The notes under the pieces: generated by a model
Seen by the model: the letters and a program-made list of their open reading frames with translations, nothing else
The model's database searches: none
Told to the model about the DNA's origin: nothing
Shown: one piece after another, positions 11,179 through 23,242 of the stretch
Layout: every line of letters starts with the position of its first letter
Position numbering within the stretch: position 1 is the first letter of the stretch
Program-made: the position numbers and the translations under genes
Source: Dichomitus squalens LYAD-421 SS1
Lineage: Eukaryota; Basidiomycota; Agaricomycetes; Polyporales; Polyporaceae
Assembly: GCF_000275845.1 (NCBI RefSeq)
Contig: NW_006766883.1
Coordinates: 470,494-534,493 of the forward strand
Reading direction: 5' to 3'
Length of the DNA: 64,000 bases

Positions 11179-13565
11179 ATGTGTGGAATCCTCTTTTCTA
11201 TCAGCAGAAGCGACTCGAGAAACAATCCGCACAATAGCCGGTTTAACAGGCTCCTCTCAAAACTCCAAGCAGCGACTAGCTCACGAGGTGCATACCCTAC
11301 AAACGCCTTTGATAATCAGGAGGTCCGACCGAGGTTCCAGGGCCTGACGCGCAAGATGTCATTTATACCGACGTGCAGGAGCTGACTTTGACTTTCTGTG
11401 CCTCCGAACTCCGTTTGAGAGGCGACGCCTTCATCAAGCAACCGCATACAGATGATACTGGTAACATCCTATGCTGGAATGGTGAGGTGTGTTGTATGTC
11501 CACATGGGCTACAACGTTACTCATAGAAGTGTGTAGGTTTTTGAGGGCTTAGACGTCAGTCGCATCAACCCAGTGTCAGGGAGAGAAATAGGTGATGTTT
11601 CGTGCAGGTTGGTCCGGACGAGAACGATGGAGCGAAGCTTTTTTCTTCCTTGACAAATGCGAAAGACTCAGAAGAGGTGACCAGAATATTCGGTAACATT
11701 GAAGGACCGTGAGTAACAGTCGGAGAATGTGGTGCGCCCGCTCACGCTCCTTCCAGCTATGCCTTTCTGTTCTATCAGGTAAGGATCACTGCAAGAGCGG
11801 GCTTGCGGTCACGGCCTATCTAACAAAAGACCTAGAAAGCATCACGAAAATTATTCTTTGGAAGAGATCCCCTTGGACGACGATCACTTCTGATTCACTA
11901 CCCTAGCGAATTAAGTCCGTACTTTCTGCTAGCATCTGTGTCTGCGGGCTTGGATGCCGGGTACGCTCTAGAAGAAGTATCGACGGAGCATATATGCTCT
12001 TTAGATCTCTCAAGCTTGGTCAAACGCGATAGCGTAAGTGGTAATTGTCTGAGAACATTTCATGGCGCACACACCAGCATTCGACCAGCTCTTTCAATCA
12101 CATTCTTGCATCACTCTCGTTCCTCGAACAGTTGACGGGACACAATTACCTTTCGTGAGTGTTGCAGCTCATTCACGTGCTGAACTCGGTATTGACGTTC
12201 TGGTTTGCATCAATAGGCCCGACCCTCTGCCATCGAACGTAGTATCCCTGATGATCCGCCTAGACCGCAAAGCCTAGATGATATACCACCGCATCTATCT
12301 ACAGCTGTAGACGACCTGATCTCTCAGCTAGAACGCAGTGTAATGCTTCGTGTTCGTGACATTCCTCGTAGAGGGTAAGTGTATGTGTCTCTGGGCGCAT
12401 TCCCTGACTCACCCCACTACATAGTACAGTACCAGGTCAAGCTCGAGTTGCCGTGTTCTTCAGCGGCGGTATAGACTCTACTATGATTGCATTCCTAGCT
12501 GACAGGTGATCGATGCCTCATTCTCCCAAATATTGTGTCTTGCTTAAGATGGTACAGACATGTCGCTCCCGACGAACCTATCGACTTGCTTAACGTCGCA
12601 TTCGAGAATCCTCGGAAGATCGCAGTGAAAGTCGAGGGCAACATCTACGGTCTTCCCAAACGAGAGAAGAAGCAGAAGCTCCGGGATCCTTTAGACTACT
12701 CCACGGTGAAGGTCACCTACGATGTCCCAGACAGGCTCACAGGCCTGCAGGAGGTGGAAGAGCTGAGGCGACTATGTCCGAAACGGACATGGAACTTCCT
12801 TGAAATCAATGTACCATATGAGGTAGGTCGCCGCCTGCTTTCATCTGATTAGCGGATTCACTGCAGAGACTAGGAATCGCAAAACGCGCGCGCAGCTGTG
12901 GAAGCTCTCATGTTTCCGTCCAGGACAGTCATGGATCTCGTACGGCTCATCATCCTACGATATCAACCCCTTATACTGACTGCACCTCCAGAGCCTAGCC
13001 ATTGCTCTGTATTTTGCCGCGCGGGGTGTAGGGCAGATACGCTCGCACCCAGGTGCAGAGCCACAGCCATATACTAGCCCAGCTCGAGTCCTCCTCAACG
13101 GATTAGGTTCAGACGAATTGCTCGGCGGATACGGTCGACATCGTACAGCGTTCAAGGCGGCAGGTTGGCAAGCGGTAATTGACGAGGTAGGCGGCACCGA
13201 GCTCGAACTCCTCCAGCCTTACAGATTGTTCTCCACAGCTTCAACTCGAAATCGATCGCATACCCACAAGGAACTTGGGAAGAGACGATCGCGTCATATC
13301 GTCCTGGGGAAAGGAAACCCGCCATCCGTTCCTCTCGTTGTCTGTCGTCAACTTCCTCGCGCAATTGCCGGTTCATCTAAAGCTGGATCCTCGACTGGAA
13401 GCCGGTGTTGGCGAGAAGTTGCTATTACGGCTGGCCGCGCGTAAAGTAGGACTCGTGGAGGCGAGTGGGAGGAAGAAGAGGGCGATGCAGTTTGGCAGTC
13501 ATTCTGCGAGGATGGCACCAGGCGAAAATGATGGGAAAGGAGACCTCTCGATAGATACTAGATAG
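11179..13565 (+). CDS. asparagine synthetase domain-containing protein 1 (ASNSD1-like)
   Basis: The protein starts with MCGI, so Cys2 can be the nucleophile of an Ntn-type glutamine amidotransferase domain. It has the shorter, divergent pattern of ASNSD1 rather than of true asparagine synthetase, with ILCWNGEVFEGLDV in the N-terminal half. The C-terminal synthetase-like domain has the PP-loop FFSGGIDSTMIAFLADR, then HVAPDEPIDLLNVAF, ARVLLNGLGSDELLGGYGRH and LGRDDRVISSWGKETRHPFL. About eight introns connect the pieces. The biological role of the family is poorly known. It diverges from DHR1 across 281 bp and lies 206 bp upstream of prohibitin. Family assignment is secure; enzymatic activity is not implied. 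Confidence 0.88.
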
Positions 13566-13771
13566 CACTGTCAGTCGACAATGTTTGTCCATAGTCAATC
13601 ACCTCGCCGTGGCCCTATAAGCAGACGCGACAATTGGAGGCGCCCGGAGGACGGTAGACGCCAGATCTGCATCGGCTGCACGTGTGGGGTTTGCCGGAAG
13701 GTGACGCGCTCTCTTGTTCGGCGTTCTCAAGGCTCGTCTGCACCGTCTGGCCCAGCGTACTGCAGTCCGCC

Positions 13772-15044
13772 ATGTCTCTCTCTCAGCTGGCCAACCGTAT
13801 CATTGGTATGCGTCTTGCGTCGCCTTATAGCTCTCCTTTTGACCGTCCATCTGTGGGTTTTCAGTGCCGGTAGCAATTGCCGCTGCGACCATACAGGCTA
13901 GCATCTATGACGTTCCCGGAGGGTACAGGGCAGTCATGTTCGACCGGTTTTCTGGCGTGAAGGACCAGGTACGCTGCACTGCGATGCACCTTCCATAATA
14001 CTTTCGTTTGTGACGATGCGCAAAGGCTTCTCTCGAGGGCACCCACTTCCTCGTTCCTTGGCTCCAAAAGGCCATCCTCTATGACTGCCGTATCAAGCCG
14101 AGGGTAAGGCAAGCCGCACACTACATGTCTCAAAACCTCACGTGTGTTATAGAACATCTCTACCACGACTGGTTCTAAGGATATGCAAATGGTGTCCATA
14201 ACCCTGCGAGTGCTCTCACGGCCGGATATCGAGCACCTACCGAGGATCTACAAGAGCCTTGGTCTGGACTACGACGAGAGGGTGCTTCCGTCAATTGGAA
14301 ACGAGGTGTTGAAGAGCATTGTGGCTCAGTTCGATGCGGCAGAGCTCATTACGCAGCGTGAAGTGGTGCGTGTGTCTTAGGTTCGCGTCTTCGCATCACT
14401 TGGCTTAAGTTATCGTATAGGTGTCATCAAGGATCCGTGGGGACTTGCTTCAGCGGGCGGGCGAATTCAACATTGTGCTCGAGGATGTTTCTATCACACA
14501 TCTCACGTTCGGCAAGGTCAGTAATGTCATTTCCGTTGTCACGTCCGTTTCATGCTCACCTCGATATCACGTACAGGAATTCACTCAGGTACGCATACAC
14601 AGAGAGAAGTGCCCCACACGCGTTGATGTTTTGTGCAGGCTGTCGAGGCGAAGCAGATCGCGCAGCAGGGTACGTGTGTTGTCTGCCAAGCTTCGGTTCA
14701 GACTTGCTCATTCATGCTGAATAGATGCTGAGCGTGCGAAGTTCATTGTTGAAAAGGTATGTTCTGAGGTGCTGCCGGAGTGCGAATTTTGGCTGATGTC
14801 GCTCCAGGCTGAACAAGAGCGTCAAGCGGCCGTCATTCGTGCTGAGGGTGAGGCGGAGGCAGCTGCGACCATCTCGAGGGCATTGGAGAAGGCTGGCGAC
14901 GGGTTTATCGCGTTCAGGAAGATCGAGGCCAGCAAGGCGATCGTGCAGTCGCTGACGTCGAATCCGAACGTAACGTACATTCCGAGCGGTGGAGGGAATG
15001 TGCTGCTTAACGTGCCCACGCCGTCCCACTTCCCCCGCAAGTAG
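13772..15044 (+). CDS. PHB1: prohibitin-1 (mitochondrial inner membrane)
   Basis: This is an SPFH/band-7 subunit of the ring-shaped prohibitin complex, which scaffolds the inner membrane and chaperones respiratory subunits. The start at 13772 ([11 protein letters not shown]) precedes a membrane anchor ([13 protein letters not shown]). [53 protein letters not shown] and [20 protein letters not shown] follow. The coiled-coil C-terminus is [20 protein letters not shown], and the last segment is [18 protein letters not shown]. Length is about 275 residues, as in other PHB1 proteins. The middle is cut into very small exons: 14577-14588 (12 nt, EFTQ), 14639-14669 (31 nt) and 14725-14756 (32 nt). 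PHB1 is preferred over PHB2 because of the short N-terminus and the FSGV/EGTHF wording. Confidence 0.94.
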
Positions 15045-15503
15045 TATGAGTACATTACTTAGCTCTTCTTAATGGTATGCATCCCTGCGCTCCTGGAGTT
15101 TTGTAGGCGAATGCGGTACGATTCGCGAAGTGTCGGGCGAGTCAGGCCCGTCGGGGAATGGGGAGGTACAGCTGATTACGGGGCGGCCGGAGATAGCCGA
15201 GGGGATTGAGAGGTGGGCGGCAGGGGGATGCGCATCTTTCCAACGGTCCACTGTCTCCTGACTTGTCAAGGCTTTCGTCTGTCCGTTTCTCTCTCTTCTC
15301 TCTCCGTTTCTCTCGTCTCTGCTCGTCTCTGTCTCTCTGTCTCATATCTCTTCCTCCTCTCTGTCTCACGGACTTGTCTCCTTTATCCGTCTCTCTCTGT
15401 CAATTTTCCCTCTGTACATATCCCGCGCATCCGTCTAGCTACTCGATCCGAGACTCATCAAAGGTCATTGCAGGACTCTTGCTCCCATCATTTGTCTGTA
15501 ACG
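15045..15503 (+). promoter_or_regulatory. upstream region with CT-rich tract
   Basis: This 459-bp spacer precedes the RNA-binding protein gene. About 15280-15420 on the plus strand is dominated by CTCT/GTCTCT runs. Long pyrimidine tracts just upstream of start codons are common core-promoter elements in fungi; that role is inferred here. Confidence 0.5.
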
Positions 15504-17048
15504 ATGAATCCAATGGGTTCCATGTCAGCGGCCGAGGCTCCTGTGAGTACGCCTGCCCGTCGCGTAATTTATGTCACTAACCTTAGCCCGGCTGTCCCTC
15601 GACCGCTTTTTCTCTCCGTTCCCCGGTCCCATCACTCGATGCCGTCATGCCTCAACTCTAAATTACATCTCCAATCCTCCATCGACTGTCACTGTAGAGG
15701 AGGGCCCACCTTTACGTCGGCAACCTCAGTCCGCGAGTGACTGAGTACATGCTGACGGAGATCTTCGCCGTGGCTGGTCCCGTGCAGCACGTGAAGATTA
15801 TTCCTGACCGCAACTACCAGCACGGCGGTCTTAACTACGGCTTTGTCGAGTACATGGACATGCGCGCAGCGGAGACGGCCTTGCAGACTCTCAACGGGCG
15901 CAAGATCTTTGACACAGAGATTCGCGTCAACTGGGCTTATCAGGGCCAGCAGAACAAGGAGGACACGAGTAACCACTACCACGTCTTCGTCGGTGACCTC
16001 AGCCCTGAAGTCAACGACGACGTGCTGGCAAAGGCATTCAGCGCCTTTGGTACGCTCTCGGACGCGCGCGTCATGTGGGACATGAACTCGGGCAAGTCTC
16101 GCGGTTATGGTTTCCTCGCTTTCCGAGACAAGACCGATGCTGAGCAGGCGATTGCCACCATGAACGGCGAATGGCTCGGCTCGCGCGCGATCCGCGTCAA
16201 CTGGGCCAACCAGAAGACGCAAGGCGCTCCTCCCGCTGGTCCGCCGCGCACCGGCATGGGCGGAGGTGCGCCCGCACCGATGAACTTCCAGGGTGGCCCG
16301 CTCTCGTACGAGTCCGTTGTGCAGCAGACCCCTGCGTACAACACCACCGTCTACGTCGGCAACCTGGTCCCTTACGCCACTCAGGCCGACCTCATCCCCC
16401 TGTTCCAGTCGATCGGTTACCTCTCGGAGATCCGCATGCAGGCCGACCGTGGCTTCGCATTCGTCAAGCTCGATACTCATGAGCATGCTGCTATGGCCAT
16501 CGTTCAGCTGCAGGGCCAGATGGTTCACGGCCGCCCGATCAAGTGCAGCTGGGGGAAGGACAGGGATAGTGGTGCTGCGCTCAGCTCGGGTTCTCTGAGC
16601 CCGACGCCCACTGCAGCTCCCTACGCCAATGTGGTGGGTATCATTCGCTGTTTACAGTATCAGTACTGTTTTGACAACCACTTCATAGCCCATGTATGGT
16701 ATGCCCCAACCCAATACGTACGGTCAGTACGGGTTCGGCGCCTACGGTGGCTTCCCCAACCAACCCGCCGCTGGTACGTCCGGCGCCGCGGCCCCTGGTA
16801 TGGGAAGCCCTGTCGCGCCTTCGGCAATGGGTCTTGGTGCTGCCCAATCGCCTGTGGACCCTACTGCTGCCGCCCAAGCTGCGCAGGGTCAGTGGGGTGG
16901 CGCAGATCCTAGTTCTTATTACTCGAATTATTGGGGAGGTGAGCATCTTTATGCGCTTATTTCCTCTCTGTCAATCGCTCAACCTGCTATCGTAGGTTAT
17001 TATGGCCAGCAAGCCCCCGGAGCGGCTGCGCCCGATGCTCAGGGTTAG
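15504..17048 (+). CDS. three-RRM RNA-binding protein, Pub1/TIA-1 type
   Basis: This is a poly(U)/AU-binding protein of the Pub1/TIA-1 group, which regulates mRNA stability and enters stress granules. The start at 15504 (MNPMGSMSAAEAP) ends a short first exon; the intron then runs to 15696. RRM1 has RNP2 LYVGNLS and RNP1 LNYGFVEYMD. RRM2 has VFVGDLSPEVND and RGYGFLAFRD, then the conserved RVNWANQKTQ. RRM3 has TTVYVGNLVPYATQ and RGFAFVKLDTH and ends KCSWGKDRDS. The tail is rich in Gly, Ala, Pro and Tyr (YGQYGFGAYGG), a low-complexity region that could drive condensation. Two short introns split this tail. Length is about 430 residues. The family is secure; Pub1 orthology is likely. Confidence 0.92.
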
Positions 17049-18071
17049 GTTCAACAGATTTAAATCGAAGTCACTCGACACGGCTGTAGCATCACCATGA
17101 TATGTGTTTCGTTAAAGTGTGCTGCCACGACCACTATGTGTTATAACTCAGCTCTAATTGCATTGCGCAGAGCGTCCTGTCATCATTGTTGCTTCAAACA
17201 TCGACCGTCGCAAGCACGTTCTCGAGTCTGCGTCAGTTCACGACTCATGATCCGTCTTCCTATCCACTCCTTCGCTCTCCTAGTGACGTTCGGAGCGGCG
17301 ATGGTCTATCCTGCTCTCTTTCTCTTCTTGCTATTGTGTCAGTAGGCTGATGTAATCTGATCCTATCTATCTCCTTCAATCATGAAACTGTCTCTTCCCC
17401 GCTCACAAATGACACTCATTACAAGCCAAACCTCACCTTGCAATTTTAGGGGGGAACAGCCTCAGGCGTCGAGTACAGAGTTATCTTGCAAGCTTCAGGC
17501 GTGTGCGAAGAAATTCCATGTACGCGTGAGGAAGGCATCTTCGGTGAGCAGCCTCTGTTGTCAGTTTGGTCGCCATCTTGTAGCAAGATGACGGTAACAC
17601 ATGCGAGGTCCATAGTAGGACAGGAGAGCGGGGACGCTCATAGGTCACTAGGGAAATCAGCTCACAGTCCTTTGCAGCAGTGAAGGGAATATTTTTTCCT
17701 ACGTATCAAGTAGTCCTTGCGCCGTGAAGCCGTAGTGATCGACTCAGATGTCGTGAGATACTTATAAGCGCCCATGGCTAAGCCATTGCCATCGTCTTCA
17801 ACATGCAGAGGCTGACCATCCACAATTCCAGGGATCTATTATCTCCAACTAATTCTAGTATCACGCAGAGAGAATGATCGATGTCTCCCCTTCATGGTAG
17901 GCAATCGTCCAGGTCCCGCTTCCGGTCAGCCTCGGTCAGCCTCGGTCAGCCTCTTCGTCGCGTTTACTATAGCCATACCCTTAGGCCGTCCCAGGGGTGT
18001 TCTAAGCTCCGTCTTCTATTCTTCTGTGCACCGCCCACCTCAACTGCTCAGGTCGAAACAAAACAGCGAAT
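17049..18071. other. 1-kb intergenic region
   Basis: I find no supportable gene. Small open frames have no family resemblance and no consistent splice signals. The last 150 bp hold a triple 10-bp repeat (17923-17952) and form the leader or promoter of the secreted protein gene at 18072. Confidence 0.55.
17923..17952 (+). repeat. 10-bp tandem repeat, three copies
   Basis: CGGTCAGCCT is repeated three times without interruption, 120 bp upstream of a start codon. It could be replication slippage or clustered binding sites; nothing distinguishes the two. Confidence 0.7.
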
Positions 18072-19075
18072 ATGCGAAGCCTGCCGCTTTCACTCTGTGC
18101 CGTCGCCTTTGCAGTGGTCGCGACATCTGCTCAGGTCTCCTGGGCTGACGTCGACATGAAGCGAGACCTCAACGCGTTCCCAAAGCCTCACGGGGACATG
18201 GAAGCGCTACGAATCTGGAAGCCTCGTAGCGCATTATTGCAGCAGCAGGAGCACAGGGGTACGGAGGAGGCAGTGATGGGAATGGGCATTGCACGACGTG
18301 CAGAGGAATTTCGTACTACGCCTCCACCCAGGAATTTTCGGCCAACACCTCAGCCAAGACCCCAGCCCGGCTACAGTCAACCGGGCAGCACACGGCCTGC
18401 CCCGAACCAGAACCCAGGCAATGGACAGGGTACATTTGGTAAGTTCATCACGCAACATGGAGTGTCACCTCTTCACATACTCTATCACACGACCGGAAGC
18501 CAGCGGCCAGGACGGAGGCACGTCTGCCAGTGGCACAGCACGAGGCGGTGACGCCAATCAAGGAGGTGCCGACTCGAGCACGGGACCAGGTGCTCCTGCA
18601 GATGGGCGACTGGAGCAGGCTGATATGTTCCCCAATGCCACAGAAGGTCGGTTCCTCCCAATTCTTTTGCTACGATTGACAACTGAAGAGCACCTGATCT
18701 CAGCGATCAATTCCGCGAGCTTTGCTGCAGACCATGCCTTTGCGGAAGAGCAGCCCCAGTACCGCGATTCCATGGAGAGGACTCATATGAAACGCATCTT
18801 CCGGAACCACGCGCGTTGGGCATTGAAGAGACGACAGGCATCTGTACCAGACGTAGCGGACAGCATTTCCAACAGCCCTCTCGACTTTGCACCTCAACCA
18901 AGCAGTTCCAACTCGGGTAAGCAATCCGTGCTGTATGTAAGACTTCCGCTCATTCGTCACATACATGACAGGACAAGACGGCAAGGACGGCCAGAGCATC
19001 CGAGGCAAGGAGGCGAATGGTGGTCACTCCAGCATGCCGGGCTCTTCCGAAGGCGGCCACGTCTATCATGACTAA
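18072..19075 (+). CDS. secreted low-complexity protein, function unknown
   Basis: I do not recognise a family. The start at 18072 opens a clear signal peptide (MRSLPLSLCAVAFAVVATSA, cleavage near AQVSWA). The mature part is basic and polar. It includes a Pro/Arg-rich stretch (TPQPRPQPGYSQPG) and a Gly/Ser/Asp-rich stretch (GQDGGTSASGTARGGDANQG). A short intron follows GTFG, with its donor at 18439. A second intron after SNSG joins the final exon, which reads QDGKDGQSIRGKEANGG and ends GGHVYHD. A further intron may remove the hydrophobic stretch near 18650-18700. The gene converges on the GH3 beta-glucosidase with only 139 bp between stops. A cell-wall or matrix role is possible but unproven. 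Confidence 0.6.
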
Positions 19076-19214
19076 GACTTCGACCGTGGATCACGGCGAC
19101 TCTAGATATCCGTTTGGGTAATGGCCGGAATACGACATGTCATTCAGTACAACGTGTTTGCGCAGGCATAGGGGAGTATGTATGTTGGCATTTTCGCCAA
19201 GGCCCCTTGATCTA

Positions 19215-22200
19215 TTAGTTCGTGATCGAACCTATCAGCCTCAAATCCCTGCTGCTGGCACCGACAGATATGCCCGTGACTCCAGTGGTAACCTGCCAAC
19301 TTTGGGAGACAACGTCCCACGTAGAGAAGTCGAGGCGAGACAAAGTCATCGATACAGTCGTGGACTGACCCGGCGCAAGTGGCACGCTGTCGAAGCCCTT
19401 CAAATTAAACGGTGCGCTCTCGGCGGAGGCCGGCGGGGAAGTGTACAGCTGCGGGATCTGCATCCAGACTCGAGGTGAGGATGAAAAGCAGCGATATCAC
19501 GGAAGGGAACCCACCTCTGTTCCCGCAACCGTGCCATTGTTGGTAAGAGTGAACGTAACAGTGACGACAGGGTCGTGCAGCCTACAGATATGAGCAGGGA
19601 ATTAGACGAGCGCATGTATGCGCCCTTAACTCACCAAGGGTCCAAAGCAGCTCCAGGTCCATTGGGCTGACGAGTCCCGCCCGCCGTTGAACCGCTGATT
19701 TTTAAGTCCGAGTAGTCAAATGTGGTATAAGAAAGACCGAAACCGAACTCGTAGCGCGGTGCAATGTTTGCCTGCGACGGGTGCTGTGAGTATCAATGGC
19801 TCAGCTTGACGTATATTGCGACGTACTTGGTCAAAATGACGGTAGTCGATGAAGAGACCTTCGTTGTAGGGGATGGGGACGATTCCTGAACCGTCGTAAA
19901 TGACCTGGGCCGCGTAATCTGTCACGGCCTTGCCGATGGTGAATGGAAGGCGTCCGCTGCAGAAACTCTGTTAGATGCGAATGGTCAGGGAATCTTTGTC
20001 CTGACCTGGGGTTATATGCGCCATACAGCACGTCTACTAGCGAGTTTCCAGCTTCTTGACCGGGGAGTCCACTCCATACCAGAGCTGTCACTGCACGATT
20101 TGAAGATAGATAAACGTGAGGTCGCTATAATAGCAGGAAGGCAACCAAGGCATACCATTAGGGTGATTGATCCATGGCTCGACAATGATCGGACCGACAC
20201 TGTTGACAACAACAATGGTGTTCTTGTTCACGCTCGCAACCTGTTCAACAAGCGCATCCTGCAATGAAATGGAAATCAAAAGAGTCTGGGAAGACGATAC
20301 AATATTGATGCACGACATACCCCACTGTGCCAAGCACTGAGATCATTGCGGTCTCCCGCGTTGCCCTCTACGGTGAGATATCCCTCGCTACAGCAATAGC
20401 GCCGTCAAGATCTTGTTTCTACTTATCATCGACGAGATGACGTACCCGCTGTCAGCTGTGATAAACACGAAGGCAACGTCCTTTCCTGAGGCTGCTTGCG
20501 CAGCCGCGTTGAGATCAGTGTCACTCAAAGACGAGGAAACGATTGATCCATCAGTCTTGGCCCGAGCAGTGATAGCGTCGATGGGCTACAAGCATATAAG
20601 TACTTCTGGGACTAGTTTATATGCCACACTACTGACCGCTATGAGGTATGGGAAGTCGTCGGTGCTGAACAACAACGGTTAGGATTGGATACACCGCGGC
20701 TGACGAGGCTCGTACCCGCTACCCCAGCCTATCGCAAGGACGCCATCGTCGCCAGAACGATCTTCGTACCTGCAACGGAATCAATACAACACAGCACTTC
20801 TCCTTATCATCGCACACACTTACCCGTTCGGGCCCTTGGAAGAGTTACCTGCGCCATTGCCTACGACTGCGATTGTCTTTGGTTTCACTAATGGCAAAGC
20901 GTTGTCCGTATTTTTCAGCAACACAGTGGAGGCCGCGCCAATGGTGCGAATGAGGCTGTCAAGCACGGTCAGACCATATCGAAGGAGTGCATGCGTTATG
21001 GGTATGACTTACTCCTTATGATCGACTTGCACATCGATGTGCTGCCCTTCGCCAGTGTTCCAAGAGTTGAAGTTCACGGCTGGGAAGCCTGAGTCCTGGC
21101 CCAGGAGATACCTATCATATCCCGACTCAGAACGTAAAGTTTTCTGACGGCTGTGAACCATATAGACTTACCAGGCAGCCAAGATCCGGGTGGCTAGATC
21201 CTATAAATAACGTCAACATGTCACCTATGCGAGGCTGAGGTGGACATACATCGATGCGCGCTTCGGAGACCTGTCCACTTTGGACGGCGTTAACAAGGTT
21301 TTGGCCGAAGTACCTAGCAGGAACATCAGAGCATACACATCATCAAAGACCTAGAGGCGCCTTACGTTTGTCCAGAGCCAAGAGCTGTGTCTCCGGGCAT
21401 GGTCATCTATGAATGGCGATCAACGCTGTAATTGTTGCCTAGCTGCACGTTACTCACGTCCAGACCAGCGTTGACGGCAGTAGCACCGGAATGGGTGGCC
21501 CACCAGTCAGACGTCACATCTGAAGACAACCGTAAGCGACCCAAGCAAGAAGCCGAAGTAAGGCGACACACATCCTTGGAACCCAAACTCTCCCTTGAGG
21601 ATGCCATTCAAGGTCTTATCGTTTTCACACGAGAAGGATCCATTGACTATTGATGAATGTGACTCGAGTTTCTTGAAGTAGAAGTAGTAGCGCTTACTCT
21701 GATCTTGAAGTGCAGAAACGTCAATAGCAAGAACTGCATCAGATGAGAATTGGCTCACTGTAGCTGCACATCACGGAGGCAACATTCGCCTGGACGCTAC
21801 GCAAGAACTACAGACATATGAGCGTGACCGGGGCTGGTTTTATAACTGCAGTCATACCGGATAGCTGTAAAGTTCGTGTTGCTACGAGAACCAAATGAGG
21901 AGCCAACCAGTAGTAGTGGTTCAGAAACCTACTGTGCGGTCGTCAACTATTGACGAACTGCTATCTCGAAAATGCTCCTGCTCGCTGGAGAAGTTTTGTG
22001 TCACAATCGTGCCTGATACCCAATAATCAGACTCACTTGTTGATGTAATGCTTCGCGCAAGCCTGAACTCCCTCGCTTTGAATGCCGGTGATGGTCTCGA
22101 AAGCAAGTTCTCCGGACAAGAAGGGATCGCCTCCTCCCCTGCATTTCATGAGTCCCCGTTCAATACAGGAAGATAACATACATCTCACCCTTCCCAGTTA

Positions 22201-23242
22201 CGACCAGCGGCAGGAGCACGCATCAAGTTCCTTCAGAAGGGTTAGCTGTGTACACTCTTCCATGAAACCGGCAAGTCACTGACATCATAGGTCCGAGAGC
22301 GACGTGAGCGCCCTTGCCTTTGAACTCGGCGCCCATGGCAGCTCCGCGCTGGCGCATGAGAGTACGGTTGAATCTGTTTTGCGTCAGTATAAGAGCGTTT
22401 CAATGAGTGTGTGCCTGCATGTCACTTACGTCGCCGCAACGTTGATCTCACTGGGCAGGACAATTAATGAGGTGGTATAGAATGATAGCAAGACAGGCTT
22501 ACGGAGGGAACGTAGAAACCAAGTCGGCATACCGCACACCGACAGGGCTGTCTGTGGAAGGCATTGATACTAGCAAACGAGCCCAGAAGCAAATGCCCTG
22601 CCTTGAAGACAGAGTCCGCCGAAGCCGGGGATCGAAGAGATTGCGGGCGTGTTGCCGACACAGGCACCTTTTTGCCATTGTACACCAGTCCCCAAGTTGA
22701 CCTTGTCAGTAAGAGAGAGGTTCGAGACCGCTGCTTTCGCCTGTGGAAGAGTTAGAGAGGTCCTCGCTGAAGTGCGGCATGCTATTGTTACCTTGGTGTA
22801 TGCGGCAGCCCATTCTGGGGAGATGTTCGCAACACTCGTTTGAGCAGGTGGTGGGCTAGAAGTTGTGGTGGAGGGTGGCGTAGTACTCGTGGAGGGTGGC
22901 GTAGTACTCGTGGAGGGTGGCGTAGTACTCGTAGAGGGAGTCGTTGCAGGCGCAGACGATGTCGAAGATCCAGGGAGGCATTGAAAGTAGTCTTTGAATT
23001 CACATGTGAAGATCTGAGCTGGAAACCATAGCAAAGGGACGCATACAATCGTTCAGTTCGGTGCAGACCGCGCCTGCGACACAGGTAGTTGCCCCGGTCC
23101 TATTCCAGGCCATGAGACAAGTGCACGATAGGAGCCAATGGAAAGCCCACCATCCAATACCACCGCACTGCTGGTAGAGGCCTGACTGACCGAGCACTGA
23201 GCTCGTTAACAGCAACAAAGTGGCAGTCAAGCGGAAGGCCAT
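19215..23242 (-). CDS. secreted CBM1-GH3 beta-glucosidase
   Basis: This enzyme hydrolyses cellobiose and other beta-glucosides outside the cell. The start at 23242 gives a signal peptide ([18 protein letters not shown]). A fungal cellulose-binding module follows directly ([10 protein letters not shown] ... [13 protein letters not shown] ... QCLPGSS, split by introns). Next is a Thr/Ser/Pro linker built from STTPPST repeats. The GH3 catalytic part includes [43 protein letters not shown] with the nucleophile Asp at 21506-21508, [36 protein letters not shown] and [16 protein letters not shown] fibronectin-III-like C-terminus ends [10 protein letters not shown]. More than fifteen short introns interrupt it. 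N-terminal CBM1 on a GH3 enzyme resembles the cellobiose-inducible extracellular beta-glucosidase of Phanerochaete. Confidence 0.93.
22868..22930 (-). repeat. 21-bp minisatellite in the CBM1-GH3 linker
   Basis: Three identical 21-bp units are followed by a degenerate partial copy. On the minus strand each encodes [11 protein letters not shown] linker residues. The unit is a multiple of three, so copy-number change would alter linker length without a frameshift. Confidence 0.9.

Noticed and set aside
15689..16528. 279-codon minus-strand open frame opposite the RRM protein gene
   Set aside because: It is an antisense shadow of a GC-rich, strongly biased coding exon; the plus strand has three clear RRMs.
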